64,000 bases of DNA, taken from assembly GCA_012729765.1 (NCBI GenBank), contig JAAYCM010000074.1:62001-126000 (forward strand), read 5' to 3'. The notes under the pieces are model-generated. The model saw nothing but the letters and a program-made list of their open reading frames with translations. It was not told the DNA's origin and searched no databases. The stretch is from Chloroflexota bacterium (GTDB taxonomy: Bacteria; Chloroflexota; Anaerolineae; Aggregatilineales; Aggregatilineaceae). The number at the start of each line of letters is the position of its first letter. Position 1 is the stretch's first letter. Position numbers and translations under genes: made by a program. Positions 36,465 through 43,297 of the stretch are shown here, in pieces.

Positions 36465-36493
36465 TTGAGCCCGGACTTGATCAAGAGTACAAT
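36465..36493 (+). promoter_or_regulatory. Promoter of LCP gene
   Basis: TTGAGC (36465-36470) and TACAAT (36488-36493) are spaced by 17 nt, 29 nt before the LCP start codon. Confidence 0.65.
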
Positions 36494-36522
36494 CCGTGCT
36501 AGAACCAGTGCCAGGAGTCGTA

Positions 36523-37821
36523 ATGTCCGATAACACAGTCCCAACCCAGCCACCTGTCGATCCCGGTCCGCCCGGCCCGCCCACCGGGCCGCTTCGGCCC
36601 AATCCCCCTTCGCCCGCGACACTCACATCGGGGCACTGGTATGCCTATCCAGGGCCGGCGCAGCAGCAGCGGGAAGCGCCCGTGCTGCGGACTCCGCCCG
36701 ATGGCCGGCGCAGCGCGGCGCGCGATCGCGTCCGGCGGCGGCGGGTGCGGCGTGAGCTGGGCGCTCCCGACGACTGGGCATGGGTGATCATCGCGGCGGC
36801 CCTGCTGGGCGTGACGCTGGTCATGAGCATGTCAGTCTTTTTTTTGTTGAAAGCGACGCGCGGCACGAGCGGCACAGTTGCCACCAGCGCGCCGCCGCTG
36901 GAGCCAACTTCAGTCATCTTTGGGCCGGGCGGCATCGTGATCGAGGGCGACGGCTCGGCGAGTGGGATGTTGGGCAACGGCGAGAGTCTGGTGATCCACC
37001 CCTGGGATGGCGAGGAACGCTTCACCGTGCTGGTGATGGGCATGGACCGCCGCCCCGGCGAGTTCGGCCAGTCGATCCGCACCGACACGATGATCCTGGT
37101 CAGTCTCGATCCCAACACCAAGCAGGTGGGGATGCTCAGCATTCCGCGTGACCTGTTTGTAGACATTCCAGGCTACAGCCCCAATCGCATCAACTCGGCC
37201 TTTGGCGTGGGCGAATTGGAAGGCCCCGGCGGCGGGCCGCTGTTGGCGATGCAGACCGTCCAGTACAACCTGGGCATCCGCGTGAACGACTACATCCTGA
37301 TCGACTTTTCGGCGTTCATCGACCTGATCGATCTGATCGGCGGAGTCGATGTGAACGTGCCGCAGGCCATCTACGATCCGCTCTATCCCGACATGAATTA
37401 CGGTTACGATCCGTTTTCGATTGGCGCGGGGTGGAACCATCTTGACGGCGCGACGGCGCTCAAGTATGCGCGCAGCCGCCACAGCTCAGACGACATCGAC
37501 CGGGCGCGCCGCCAGCAGCAGGTGATCTACGCCGTGCGCGACAAAGTTGTCGCCTATGACAAAATCCCGGAACTGGCCCTCAAAGCGCCGCAGTTGTGGG
37601 CGGAGCTGGACGAGGGGATCGATACCGGCCTGTCGCTTGAGCAGATTCTTGAGCTGGCGTGGTATGTTAAGGATATCCCCAGCGAGAACTTCAAAAACGG
37701 CGTGTTGGGATGGGAATATGTCCAGCCTTGGAATTACAACAGCGCATCGGTGCTGGTGCCCAACCGCGAAAAACTGGGCAGCCTGCTGGTCGAGGTTTTC
37801 GGGCCGAGCTATAACGGCTAG
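36523..37821 (+). CDS. LytR-CpsA-Psr (LCP) family cell-wall glycopolymer ligase
   Basis: LCP enzymes transfer glycans from undecaprenyl diphosphate to the cell wall. The 432-residue protein has a Pro-rich cytoplasmic tail (1-80), one membrane helix (about 88-108) and an external LCP domain. That domain has VLVMGMDRRPG, SIRTDTMILVSLDP, MLSIPRDLFVDIPGY and the C-terminal LKYARSRHSSDDIDRARRQQ (split here), which holds the Arg residues that grip the pyrophosphate. The ATG at 36523 follows GGAG. It may complete a pathway begun by the WecA-like enzyme at 4.3 kb and the glycosyltransferases at 18.7-23.1 kb. Confidence 0.92.
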   Translation: MSDNTVPTQPPVDPGPPGPPTGPLRPNPPSPATLTSGHWYAYPGPAQQQREAPVLRTPPDGRRSAARDRVRRRRVRRELGAPDDWAWVIIAAALLGVTLVMSMSVFFLLKATRGTSGTVATSAPPLEPTSVIFGPGGIVIEGDGSASGMLGNGESLVIHPWDGEERFTVLVMGMDRRPGEFGQSIRTDTMILVSLDPNTKQVGMLSIPRDLFVDIPGYSPNRINSAFGVGELEGPGGGPLLAMQTVQYNLGIRVNDYILIDFSAFIDLIDLIGGVDVNVPQAIYDPLYPDMNYGYDPFSIGAGWNHLDGATALKYARSRHSSDDIDRARRQQQVIYAVRDKVVAYDKIPELALKAPQLWAELDEGIDTGLSLEQILELAWYVKDIPSENFKNGVLGWEYVQPWNYNSASVLVPNREKLGSLLVEVFGPSYNG

Positions 37822-37859
37822 CGGTTCATCTGGAGGGCAATACCCTGTCTGCCGGTTGT

Positions 37860-38079
37860 GACGTGTCTCAGTATAGGGTAGTGGTGAGATTTTGACTGAA
37901 GCCTGTTTGCCCCCCATCCTAAATCCTTCCCCCAAAATGAGGGAAGGACTTGAAAAATGCCACCCTTCTTCTCCCCTTCCCTCCGCGCGCAGCAGTGGGG
38001 GAAGGGGCCGGGGGATGGGGGGCAACTGCACAGCCGCTATCAGTCAATTGTTCGCCACTACCCAGTATAGGGACACGTT
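37860..38079. repeat. MITE-like element with nested inverted repeats
   Basis: The ends 37860-37899 and 38040-38079 are ungapped imperfect inverted repeats of 40 nt. Perfect blocks include ACGTGTC/GACACGT (37861-37867, 38072-38078), GGGTAGTGG/CCACTACCC (37876-37884, 38055-38063) and TTGACTGA/TCAGTCAA (37892-37899, 38040-38047). Inside, an 11-bp inverted repeat (37909-37919, 38013-38023) encloses two pyrimidine/purine hairpins with CCTTCCC/GGGAAGG-type stems. No transposase and no clear target-site duplication are present. It resembles a non-autonomous transposable element or large palindromic intergenic repeat. Confidence 0.6.
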
Positions 38080-38094
38080 TTACTCTGTCCGTCC

Positions 38095-38103
38095 TGTTAT
38101 AAT
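38095..38103 (+). promoter_or_regulatory. Extended -10 promoter of GH13-like gene
   Basis: TGTTATAAT (38095-38103) combines the TGn extension with a consensus -10. It starts 16 nt beyond the inverted-repeat end of the MITE-like element, so the -35 region lies at or in the element. Confidence 0.55.
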
Positions 38104-38152
38104 CAATCTGTCTGCCATCTAACTGCTTCCAAATCAGGAGTAAGGCGTCTGC

Positions 38153-40093
38153 ATGTCTGCACTTGAACACATCGTCGCGATTCTGCACGAGAAACGCAAG
38201 GAACTATCCAGTCCTTATTATGTGCCGGGGCTGTGGATTGATCACGAGAGCACCAGGCCCCAGCCGGTTAATCCCTACGACTTCTACGCCGACCGGCTCC
38301 AATCGATTCTCGATGCCGAGCCGGTGTCGCTGGTGGAGGGATCGGGCGGCGGCGAGTGGACGCGCAAGGCCATCGTCTACAACGTCTTCCCGCGCGTGAC
38401 CACTGCCTACGATCATGGCCACGATCAAAAGCTGGCGATCCAGCCCTCGGCGGACGGCTGGCGCGACACCGGGACACTGCTCAAATGTATGGCGCTGCTG
38501 CCCTATATCCAGAGCCTGGGGATCAACACCGTCCATCTGCTGCCGATCACGTCGGTGGGGCAGGCGGGCAAAAAAGGCACGCTCGGCTCGCCCTATGGCA
38601 TTCGCAACGCCTACGAGCTGGATCAAAACCTGGCTGAGCCGGCACTGGGACTGAGCGTCGATGACCTGTTCGCCGGGTTTGTCGAGGGCGCGCACCGGCT
38701 GGGGATGCGCGTCGTGATGGAGTTCGTGCTGCGCACCGCCTCAAAAGACGGCGACTGGATCGGTGAGCACCCGGAGTGGTTTTATTGGATTCGTGAATCC
38801 GTGCCGGACCGCCAGCCGGGCAGCAACAATCCGAACGCCTACGGCAACCCGATCTTCCCGCCGACGGACCTGGATCGTGTCAAGTCGCAGGTGGCGCGGC
38901 GCGACTTCAACCGGCTGCCCGCCCCGCCCGAATCTTACCGGGCGATGTTCACCCAACCCCCGCGCCCCGATCAGGTGCATCTGGAGCACGGCAATTGGAT
39001 CGGCGTGCTGGACGACGGAACACGGGTGCGCGTTCCCGGCGCGTTTGCCGACTGGCCGCCCGACGACAACCAGCCACCCTGGACCGATGTCACCTATCTG
39101 CGGATGTACGACCATCCCAACTTCAACTACATCGCCTACAACACGATCCGCATGTACGATACCGAGCTGGCCCGCCCGGAGAACGCCGTCAAGGACCTGT
39201 GGGACGCGATCGCCGGGGTGATCCCGCACTATCAGGAGAATTTCGGGATCGATGGCGTGATGATCGACATGGGGCACGCGCTGCCGATGCCGCTCAAGCA
39301 GCGGGTAGTCAGCTCGGCCCGGCAGATCAACCCCGATTTCGCGTTTTGGGACGAGAATTTCCTGATCGAGCAGAAGAGTGTGGACGAGGGATATAACGCC
39401 GTCCTGGGCTATATGGTGTTCGACTTCCATCTGCCCGACAAGCTGCGCGAGTTCCTGGGGCGGCTGGCACGCGAGCAGATGCCGCTGCCGTTCTTCGCCA
39501 CCGCCGAGAGTCACAACACGCCGCGCGCCTTCAGCCGCCCCTTCGCGCTGGAATATGTGCACTATGCGCTGGCGATGAGCATCATGGTGCCCGGCATCCC
39601 ATTCATTCACAGCGGTTTCGAGCTGATGGAAACCAAGCCGATCAATACCGGGCTGGGCTTCAGCGACGAGATGATCCGCCAGCACCCGACCGAGACGCTG
39701 CCGCTCTTCAGCGAATGGGCCTTCGATTGGACCCGCGCGCACACCCTGGTTGGCTCGGTGCGCTACGCGCTGACAATTCGCCGCCAGTACGCCGATCTGC
39801 TCGCCAATCCCGATCCGGCCACCGTCCTGATCGGCCACAGCGACAACCCGCACATCGTCCCCCTCGTGCGGCAGGACGCGCAGCACACCGTCATCGCCAT
39901 TGCCAGCACCAGCATGGGCACGACCGAGCGAGGCCGGGCCTATCTGCCGATCCAGCAGCACCGGCTCAGCCCACTGTGGGGAACCGATGTGCCGCATATC
40001 GGGCACCAGTCGATTGGCATCGATCTCTCACTGGGGAACGGGCATGTGCTGATCTTCGCCGATGGCGAGGCGTTCCCGCGCCTGGAAAAGTAG
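38153..40093 (+). CDS. GH13/GlgE-like alpha-amylase-fold protein with altered catalytic motifs
   Basis: The 646-residue protein has an alpha-amylase (beta/alpha)8 layout. IVYNVFPRVTT (74-84) starts the barrel, INTVHLLPITSVG is strand 3 and a GlgE-like EHPEWFYW lies at 205-212. The motif GIDGVMIDMGHALP (365-378) holds the likely nucleophile Asp372, and WDENF has Glu401 as the likely acid/base. Two conserved positions differ: the Arg two residues before the nucleophile is Met370, and the third catalytic Asp of the NHD motif is Asn455 in AESHNTPR. It has no signal peptide. Substrate and activity are uncertain. Confidence 0.75.
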   Translation: MSALEHIVAILHEKRKELSSPYYVPGLWIDHESTRPQPVNPYDFYADRLQSILDAEPVSLVEGSGGGEWTRKAIVYNVFPRVTTAYDHGHDQKLAIQPSADGWRDTGTLLKCMALLPYIQSLGINTVHLLPITSVGQAGKKGTLGSPYGIRNAYELDQNLAEPALGLSVDDLFAGFVEGAHRLGMRVVMEFVLRTASKDGDWIGEHPEWFYWIRESVPDRQPGSNNPNAYGNPIFPPTDLDRVKSQVARRDFNRLPAPPESYRAMFTQPPRPDQVHLEHGNWIGVLDDGTRVRVPGAFADWPPDDNQPPWTDVTYLRMYDHPNFNYIAYNTIRMYDTELARPENAVKDLWDAIAGVIPHYQENFGIDGVMIDMGHALPMPLKQRVVSSARQINPDFAFWDENFLIEQKSVDEGYNAVLGYMVFDFHLPDKLREFLGRLAREQMPLPFFATAESHNTPRAFSRPFALEYVHYALAMSIMVPGIPFIHSGFELMETKPINTGLGFSDEMIRQHPTETLPLFSEWAFDWTRAHTLVGSVRYALTIRRQYADLLANPDPATVLIGHSDNPHIVPLVRQDAQHTVIAIASTSMGTTERGRAYLPIQQHRLSPLWGTDVPHIGHQSIGIDLSLGNGHVLIFADGEAFPRLEK

Positions 40094-40117
40094 GCGGGCT
40101 GCTGGCAAGAACATCGA

Positions 40118-40155
40118 CAGGCTGTGGGCAGCGTATGGGCCGGCAGCCTGTTTTT
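40118..40155. terminator. Terminator shared by GH13-like and kinase-like genes
   Basis: CAGGCTG (40118-40124) pairs with CAGCCTG (40144-40150) and is followed by TTTTT on the plus strand, 25 nt after the GH13-like stop. The convergent kinase-like gene ends 4 nt beyond. Confidence 0.65.
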
Positions 40156-40158
40156 GAT

Positions 40159-41211
40159 TCACAGCAGCAGTACGGCCAGCACGACCGCGATCACGGCCAG
40201 GATCAGCACCAGGCCGATCAATACTGGCAGGCGCGAGGGAGCTTCCGGTGCTTCCTGATGTGGAGCAGCGCCTTCGAGCCGGCTGCGCTCAAAGCGCATG
40301 ATCTCCGAGCGGCGCTTGCGCACGCGTTCATCCGCCTCGCGATCAAAGACGAGCGTATCGTACTGCTTGACCAGCTCTTCGTGCTGAAGATCGGCCAGCA
40401 GCTCGCGGGCGGTTTCGTAGCGTGCCAGGGGATTCTTGTCCAGCGCTTTGAGGATGACTTGCTCGATATGGGGATCGAGGTCCACCTCGAGCTGGCTGGG
40501 GGCCGGCGCTGGTTCGGTGAGGTGCTGCCGGATCACGATCTCGCGCGTCGCGCCCTTGAAGGGAACCTCGCCTGTGACCAGCTCGTAGAACAGGATGCCG
40601 AGCGAGTACACGTCACTCTGCGCGCTCAGAAGACCTTGCTCGATCTGCTCCGGCGCAAGATAGGTGGGTGCGCCCAGGACCGCATCCGGAGCTGCGGCGG
40701 CGGCGTCGGCCAGGCAAGGAATCGCAAAGTCCATCAGCACGGGACGGTCGTCGGCGCCGATCAGCACGTTCTCCGGCTTGATGTTGCCGTGTACATGCTG
40801 CTGATCATGCGCGTAGGCGGCGGCGCTGGCGATCTGTCCAAAGATGCGCAATGCGTCGTCACGGCCCAGGCCGGTGGGGTGGGTCGAGATCACGTCGCGT
40901 AGAGTGGTATGCTCGACCAGCTCCATCACCAGATAGAACTGATCGTTGCTGGCATCGAACTCGAAGACGCGGATGATATTGGGGTGCTTAAGCTGCATCA
41001 TCGCGCGGACGGCATCGCGAAAGCAGATGCGCAGTTCCGGGGTTTTGGGCAGAGCCGGGTAAAGCAGCTTGAGCGCGACATCCTGGTTCAAGCCGCTGTG
41101 AAAGGCGCGGTAGACTTCGGCATGGCGGCTGCGCCCGATCAGACGTTGGATCGTGCATGATCCCAGCCGGGAGCCGGGGGAAAAGTAGGACAGCGGCTTG
41201 CTTGCACTCAT
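40159..41211 (-). CDS. Membrane-anchored Ser/Thr kinase-like protein, predicted pseudokinase
   Basis: The 350-residue protein has a complete kinase fold (residues 15-280). The VALKLL lysine (Lys48), APE (186-188) and DVYSLG (200-205) are present, with a single C-terminal membrane helix (about 329-350). The catalytic loop HRDxKxxN reads HGNIKPEN (141-148), so the catalytic Asp is Asn143. DFG reads DFA (161-163), and the glycine loop is degenerate (GRSRHA). The metal-binding Asp161 and Asn148 remain. ATP binding may persist, but normal phosphotransfer is unlikely. It could act as a scaffold or ATP sensor. Confidence 0.85.
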   Translation of the reverse strand: MSASKPLSYFSPGSRLGSCTIQRLIGRSRHAEVYRAFHSGLNQDVALKLLYPALPKTPELRICFRDAVRAMMQLKHPNIIRVFEFDASNDQFYLVMELVEHTTLRDVISTHPTGLGRDDALRIFGQIASAAAYAHDQQHVHGNIKPENVLIGADDRPVLMDFAIPCLADAAAAAPDAVLGAPTYLAPEQIEQGLLSAQSDVYSLGILFYELVTGEVPFKGATREIVIRQHLTEPAPAPSQLEVDLDPHIEQVILKALDKNPLARYETARELLADLQHEELVKQYDTLVFDREADERVRKRRSEIMRFERSRLEGAAPHQEAPEAPSRLPVLIGLVLILAVIAVVLAVLLL

Positions 41212-41365
41212 GAAGCTTATCCCCCTCGTCTGGTTATCAAACGTTACAAACGCGATGCAGCAATCTTAGCAAGACTCAGATGGAACGTCGAAGGGATGAC
41301 GTGCTGAACAGTGGACAGAGGGGACCGCTGCGGCGCGATCCCCTGCTGTTTTCTGCCGGATTACG

Positions 41366-41947
41366 CTACTGATCCATGCATTCCCGAACGAGGGCAACCA
41401 CGTCCTGATAAATCTCGTCAACCGTGCGGTTGGCGTCCAGAGTGCGCACCAGGCCGGACTGAGCGCGGAAATGCGGCATGACGTCGGCCTCGACCCTGGC
41501 ATGATCGGACAGGCGCTTCTCGATTACTTCCGGCTTGTCATCGGCGCGGCCTTCCTGGCGGGCCATCAAGCGCTGGCGCGAGATTTCGATCGGCAGGTGA
41601 AAATCGATCACCATGCATATGTCACTGTCCATCTCGGCCAGCAGGCGGTCGAGCGCTTCGGCCTGCTGCGCCGTGCGCGGGAAGCCGTCGAAGATTGCGC
41701 CCTGCTCGTAACCGGCCTCTTTCAGCCGCTCGCGCACCATCCCGATGGTGATTTCGTCCGGCACCAGCGCCCCGCGTGCCATATATTCCTGCGCTTGCAG
41801 GCCGAGCGAGGTCTGCTCGTTGAGATGCTTGCGGAACAGCTCGCCGGTCGAAACCTGTTCCAGCCCCAGATCGTCCTTAATTTTCTTGGCCTGAGTGCCC
41901 TTGCCGCAACCGGGCGGGCCAAAGAAGATAATGAATACGGGTTTCAT
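41366..41947 (-). CDS. adk: Adenylate kinase, short form
   Basis: Adk interconverts ATP + AMP and 2 ADP. The 193-residue protein has the P-loop GPPGCGKGTQ (10-19), STGELFR for AMP binding, FDGFPRTAQQAEAL and a short LID with ARQEGRADD. It has no zinc-binding cysteine LID, so it is the short bacterial/cytosolic type. In many bacteria adk follows secY in the ribosomal operon; here it stands with an unknown gene 86 nt upstream and the pseudokinase gene 154 nt downstream. The intervening space holds a 6-bp AGGGGA/TCCCCT hairpin (41319-41344). Confidence 0.95.
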   Translation of the reverse strand: MKPVFIIFFGPPGCGKGTQAKKIKDDLGLEQVSTGELFRKHLNEQTSLGLQAQEYMARGALVPDEITIGMVRERLKEAGYEQGAIFDGFPRTAQQAEALDRLLAEMDSDICMVIDFHLPIEISRQRLMARQEGRADDKPEVIEKRLSDHARVEADVMPHFRAQSGLVRTLDANRTVDEIYQDVVALVRECMDQ

Positions 41948-42033
41948 GAATCACCTCATCCAGTTTGTGCCAGAAATCTCTAGTGACGGCAGCGTGGCGA
42001 TTGTACCCAAACTTGCCGGAACAACAAATCCGC

Positions 42034-42369
42034 TCAGAGCAGGCGCGGCTGCTCCGGCTCAGACGGGCGGGGTGTTTCTTCGAGCTGGTTGAGGTGGCGC
42101 GCGCGATAGTCCTCGATCGCGGCTTCGGCCCAGGCGACGAGGTACTTGACGGACGAGCGCCACGCCGAAGTCTGCTCGCCCAGACCCAGCCGGTCGCGGG
42201 CCTGCTCGACGATCTCGAACACTCGATCTTCGCCCAGCTCGGCCAGGACGAGGGGTACAAACAGCCGGTAGTTGCTGACGGTCGAGGAGAGACTCGATTC
42301 CGGGCAGCCGGTTTGCAGCAGCGCTTCTTCGAGCTTGGCCTGGTTGAACGGATCCGGGCGTCTGGTCAT
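42034..42369 (-). CDS. Unknown 111-residue helical protein
   Basis: I do not recognise this protein. It is predicted to be mostly alpha-helical with no membrane segment. It has conserved-looking hydrophobic patches (YRLFVPLVLAELGEDRVFEIV), a single Cys22 and a Pro/Glu-rich C-terminus. The coding frame shows the same codon use as its neighbours. ATG at 42369. It lies between tRNA-Met and adk on the same strand, 86 nt before adk, and may share its transcript. Confidence 0.65.
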   Translation of the reverse strand: MTRRPDPFNQAKLEEALLQTGCPESSLSSTVSNYRLFVPLVLAELGEDRVFEIVEQARDRLGLGEQTSAWRSSVKYLVAWAEAAIEDYRARHLNQLEETPRPSEPEQPRLL

Positions 42370-42460
42370 TCCACTTATCCCCCTGTCTGGTCGCGCGCCA
42401 ACGTGTTATCAGGCCCTAGTTTACGCCAGCCAGGGCGAATTGGGAAAGCGGGCAGGTAAC

Positions 42461-42486
42461 AAAAAACCCCTCGCGTTTGCGAAGGG
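42461..42486 (-). terminator. Terminator of tRNA-Met gene
   Basis: On the minus strand CCCTTCGC pairs with GCGAGGGG (one G-U pair) around a 4-nt loop and is followed by six T. It begins 4 nt after the tRNA CCA end. Confidence 0.85.
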
Positions 42487-42490
42487 TGGA

Positions 42491-42565
42491 TGGTGGCGAC
42501 GGTGTGATTTGAACACACGACCCAGGGCTTATGAGTCCCCTGCTCTACCACTGAGCTACGTCGCC
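42491..42565 (-). tRNA. tRNA-Met (CAT), elongator type
   Basis: The 75-nt cloverleaf has a fully paired acceptor GGCGACG/CGTCGCC, D-arm GCTC/GAGC, anticodon loop CTCATAA with anticodon CAT, T-arm GTGTG/CACAC with TTCAAAT, and an encoded CCA. The start GGCGACGTAGCTCAG resembles elongator tRNA-Met rather than tRNA-Ile2 (lysidine) or initiator tRNA, whose first pair is unpaired. The anticodon stem has an A-G mismatch at its loop end (positions 31-39) and a G-U at its top. It has its own consensus promoter and terminator. Confidence 0.93.
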
Positions 42566-42578
42566 GTAGATGGTCGGT

Positions 42579-42607
42579 ATTATAGCGGCGGCTGGGGGGC
42601 GAGTCAA
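42579..42607 (-). promoter_or_regulatory. Promoter of tRNA-Met
   Basis: On the minus strand TTGACT (42607-42602), a 17-nt spacer and TATAAT (42584-42579) precede the tRNA by 13 nt, implying a very short leader. Confidence 0.8.
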
Positions 42608-42658
42608 TGCCGATTTCCGGCTAAACCGGGCCTGAAGTGCGTGTTGGGCGGCTCGCGC

Positions 42659-43174
42659 TCAGCGGATCACTTCCCACGCCAGGTGCGCTAGTTCTGGCGC
42701 AAGCAGCTTGTTCCAGGCAAGCTGGACGGCGGCAGGCGATCCCGGCGTGGAGACGATAACGGTGTTGCGATAGACGCCCGCAGTCGCACGCGAGAGCATG
42801 GCCGCCGCGCCGACCTGCTCATAGCTGAGCATCCGGAACAATTCACCGAAGCCGGGCAGCGTTTTTTCGAGCTTGCGGCTCAGCGCATCAAAGGTGCGAT
42901 CGCGCGGGGAGATGCCCGTGCCGCCGTTGAACAGAATGATGCGCGCCTCGCCTCCGGCCAGCTCGTCCAGGACCGCCTCAACCTGCTCGACCTCGTCCTT
43001 GATCAGCCGGTAGGCGGCGACGGTGTGCCCGGCGGCGGTGATAGCGGTGCGCAAAAAGGCGGCGTTCTGATCGCTGTCGGGCGTGCGGCTGTCGCTCACG
43101 GTCACGATCGCGATCGGGATTGGCCCCTGCTGGGCGGCGGTGGCGCGGTGCTGGGCGCTGCTTCCAGAACTCAT
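42659..43174 (-). CDS. moaB: MoaB/MogA-like molybdenum cofactor protein
   Basis: The 171-residue protein has the molybdopterin-binding fold: [15 protein letters not shown] (23-37), [14 protein letters not shown] (81-94) and a C-terminal [13 protein letters not shown]. Family members (MoaB, MogA) adenylylate molybdopterin before MoeA adds molybdate. The substrate-binding Asp in DSR and the TGISPRD loop are intact. The N-terminal 18 residues are low-complexity. With moeA at 26.4 kb it provides two late Moco steps for the molybdoenzyme at 29.2 kb. It stands alone between glnA and tRNA-Met. Confidence 0.9.
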   Translation of the reverse strand: MSSGSSAQHRATAAQQGPIPIAIVTVSDSRTPDSDQNAAFLRTAITAAGHTVAAYRLIKDEVEQVEAVLDELAGGEARIILFNGGTGISPRDRTFDALSRKLEKTLPGFGELFRMLSYEQVGAAAMLSRATAGVYRNTVIVSTPGSPAAVQLAWNKLLAPELAHLAWEVIR

Positions 43175-43233
43175 ATGTCTCCTCGTTGGCTGCTGGCGGA
43201 TAGACGATCTGGATCATACCGCAGGAAAGCGAA

Positions 43234-43265
43234 CAGGGGCAGTTCCGGGTGGAAACCTGCCCCTG
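43234..43265 (-). terminator. Hairpin downstream of glnA
   Basis: CAGGGGCAG (43234-43242) pairs with CTGCCCCTG (43257-43265), and inside it TTCC (43243-43246) pairs with GGAA (43251-43254). It starts 33 nt after the glnA stop. The tail on the minus strand (TTCGCTTTCC) is only partly T-rich. The outer arms match those of the gap-pgk hairpin. Confidence 0.5.
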
Positions 43266-43297
43266 CCGCTGCAGAGAGACTTGCTGCGCTGAGGGAG

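Larger units (their letters stand above)
37822..38152. other. 331-bp intergenic region holding a MITE-like repeat and a promoter
   Basis: No gene is visible. Most of it is a palindromic element (37860-38079, listed separately). The last 70 nt hold an extended -10 promoter and the ribosome-binding site of the GH13-like gene. Confidence 0.7.
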
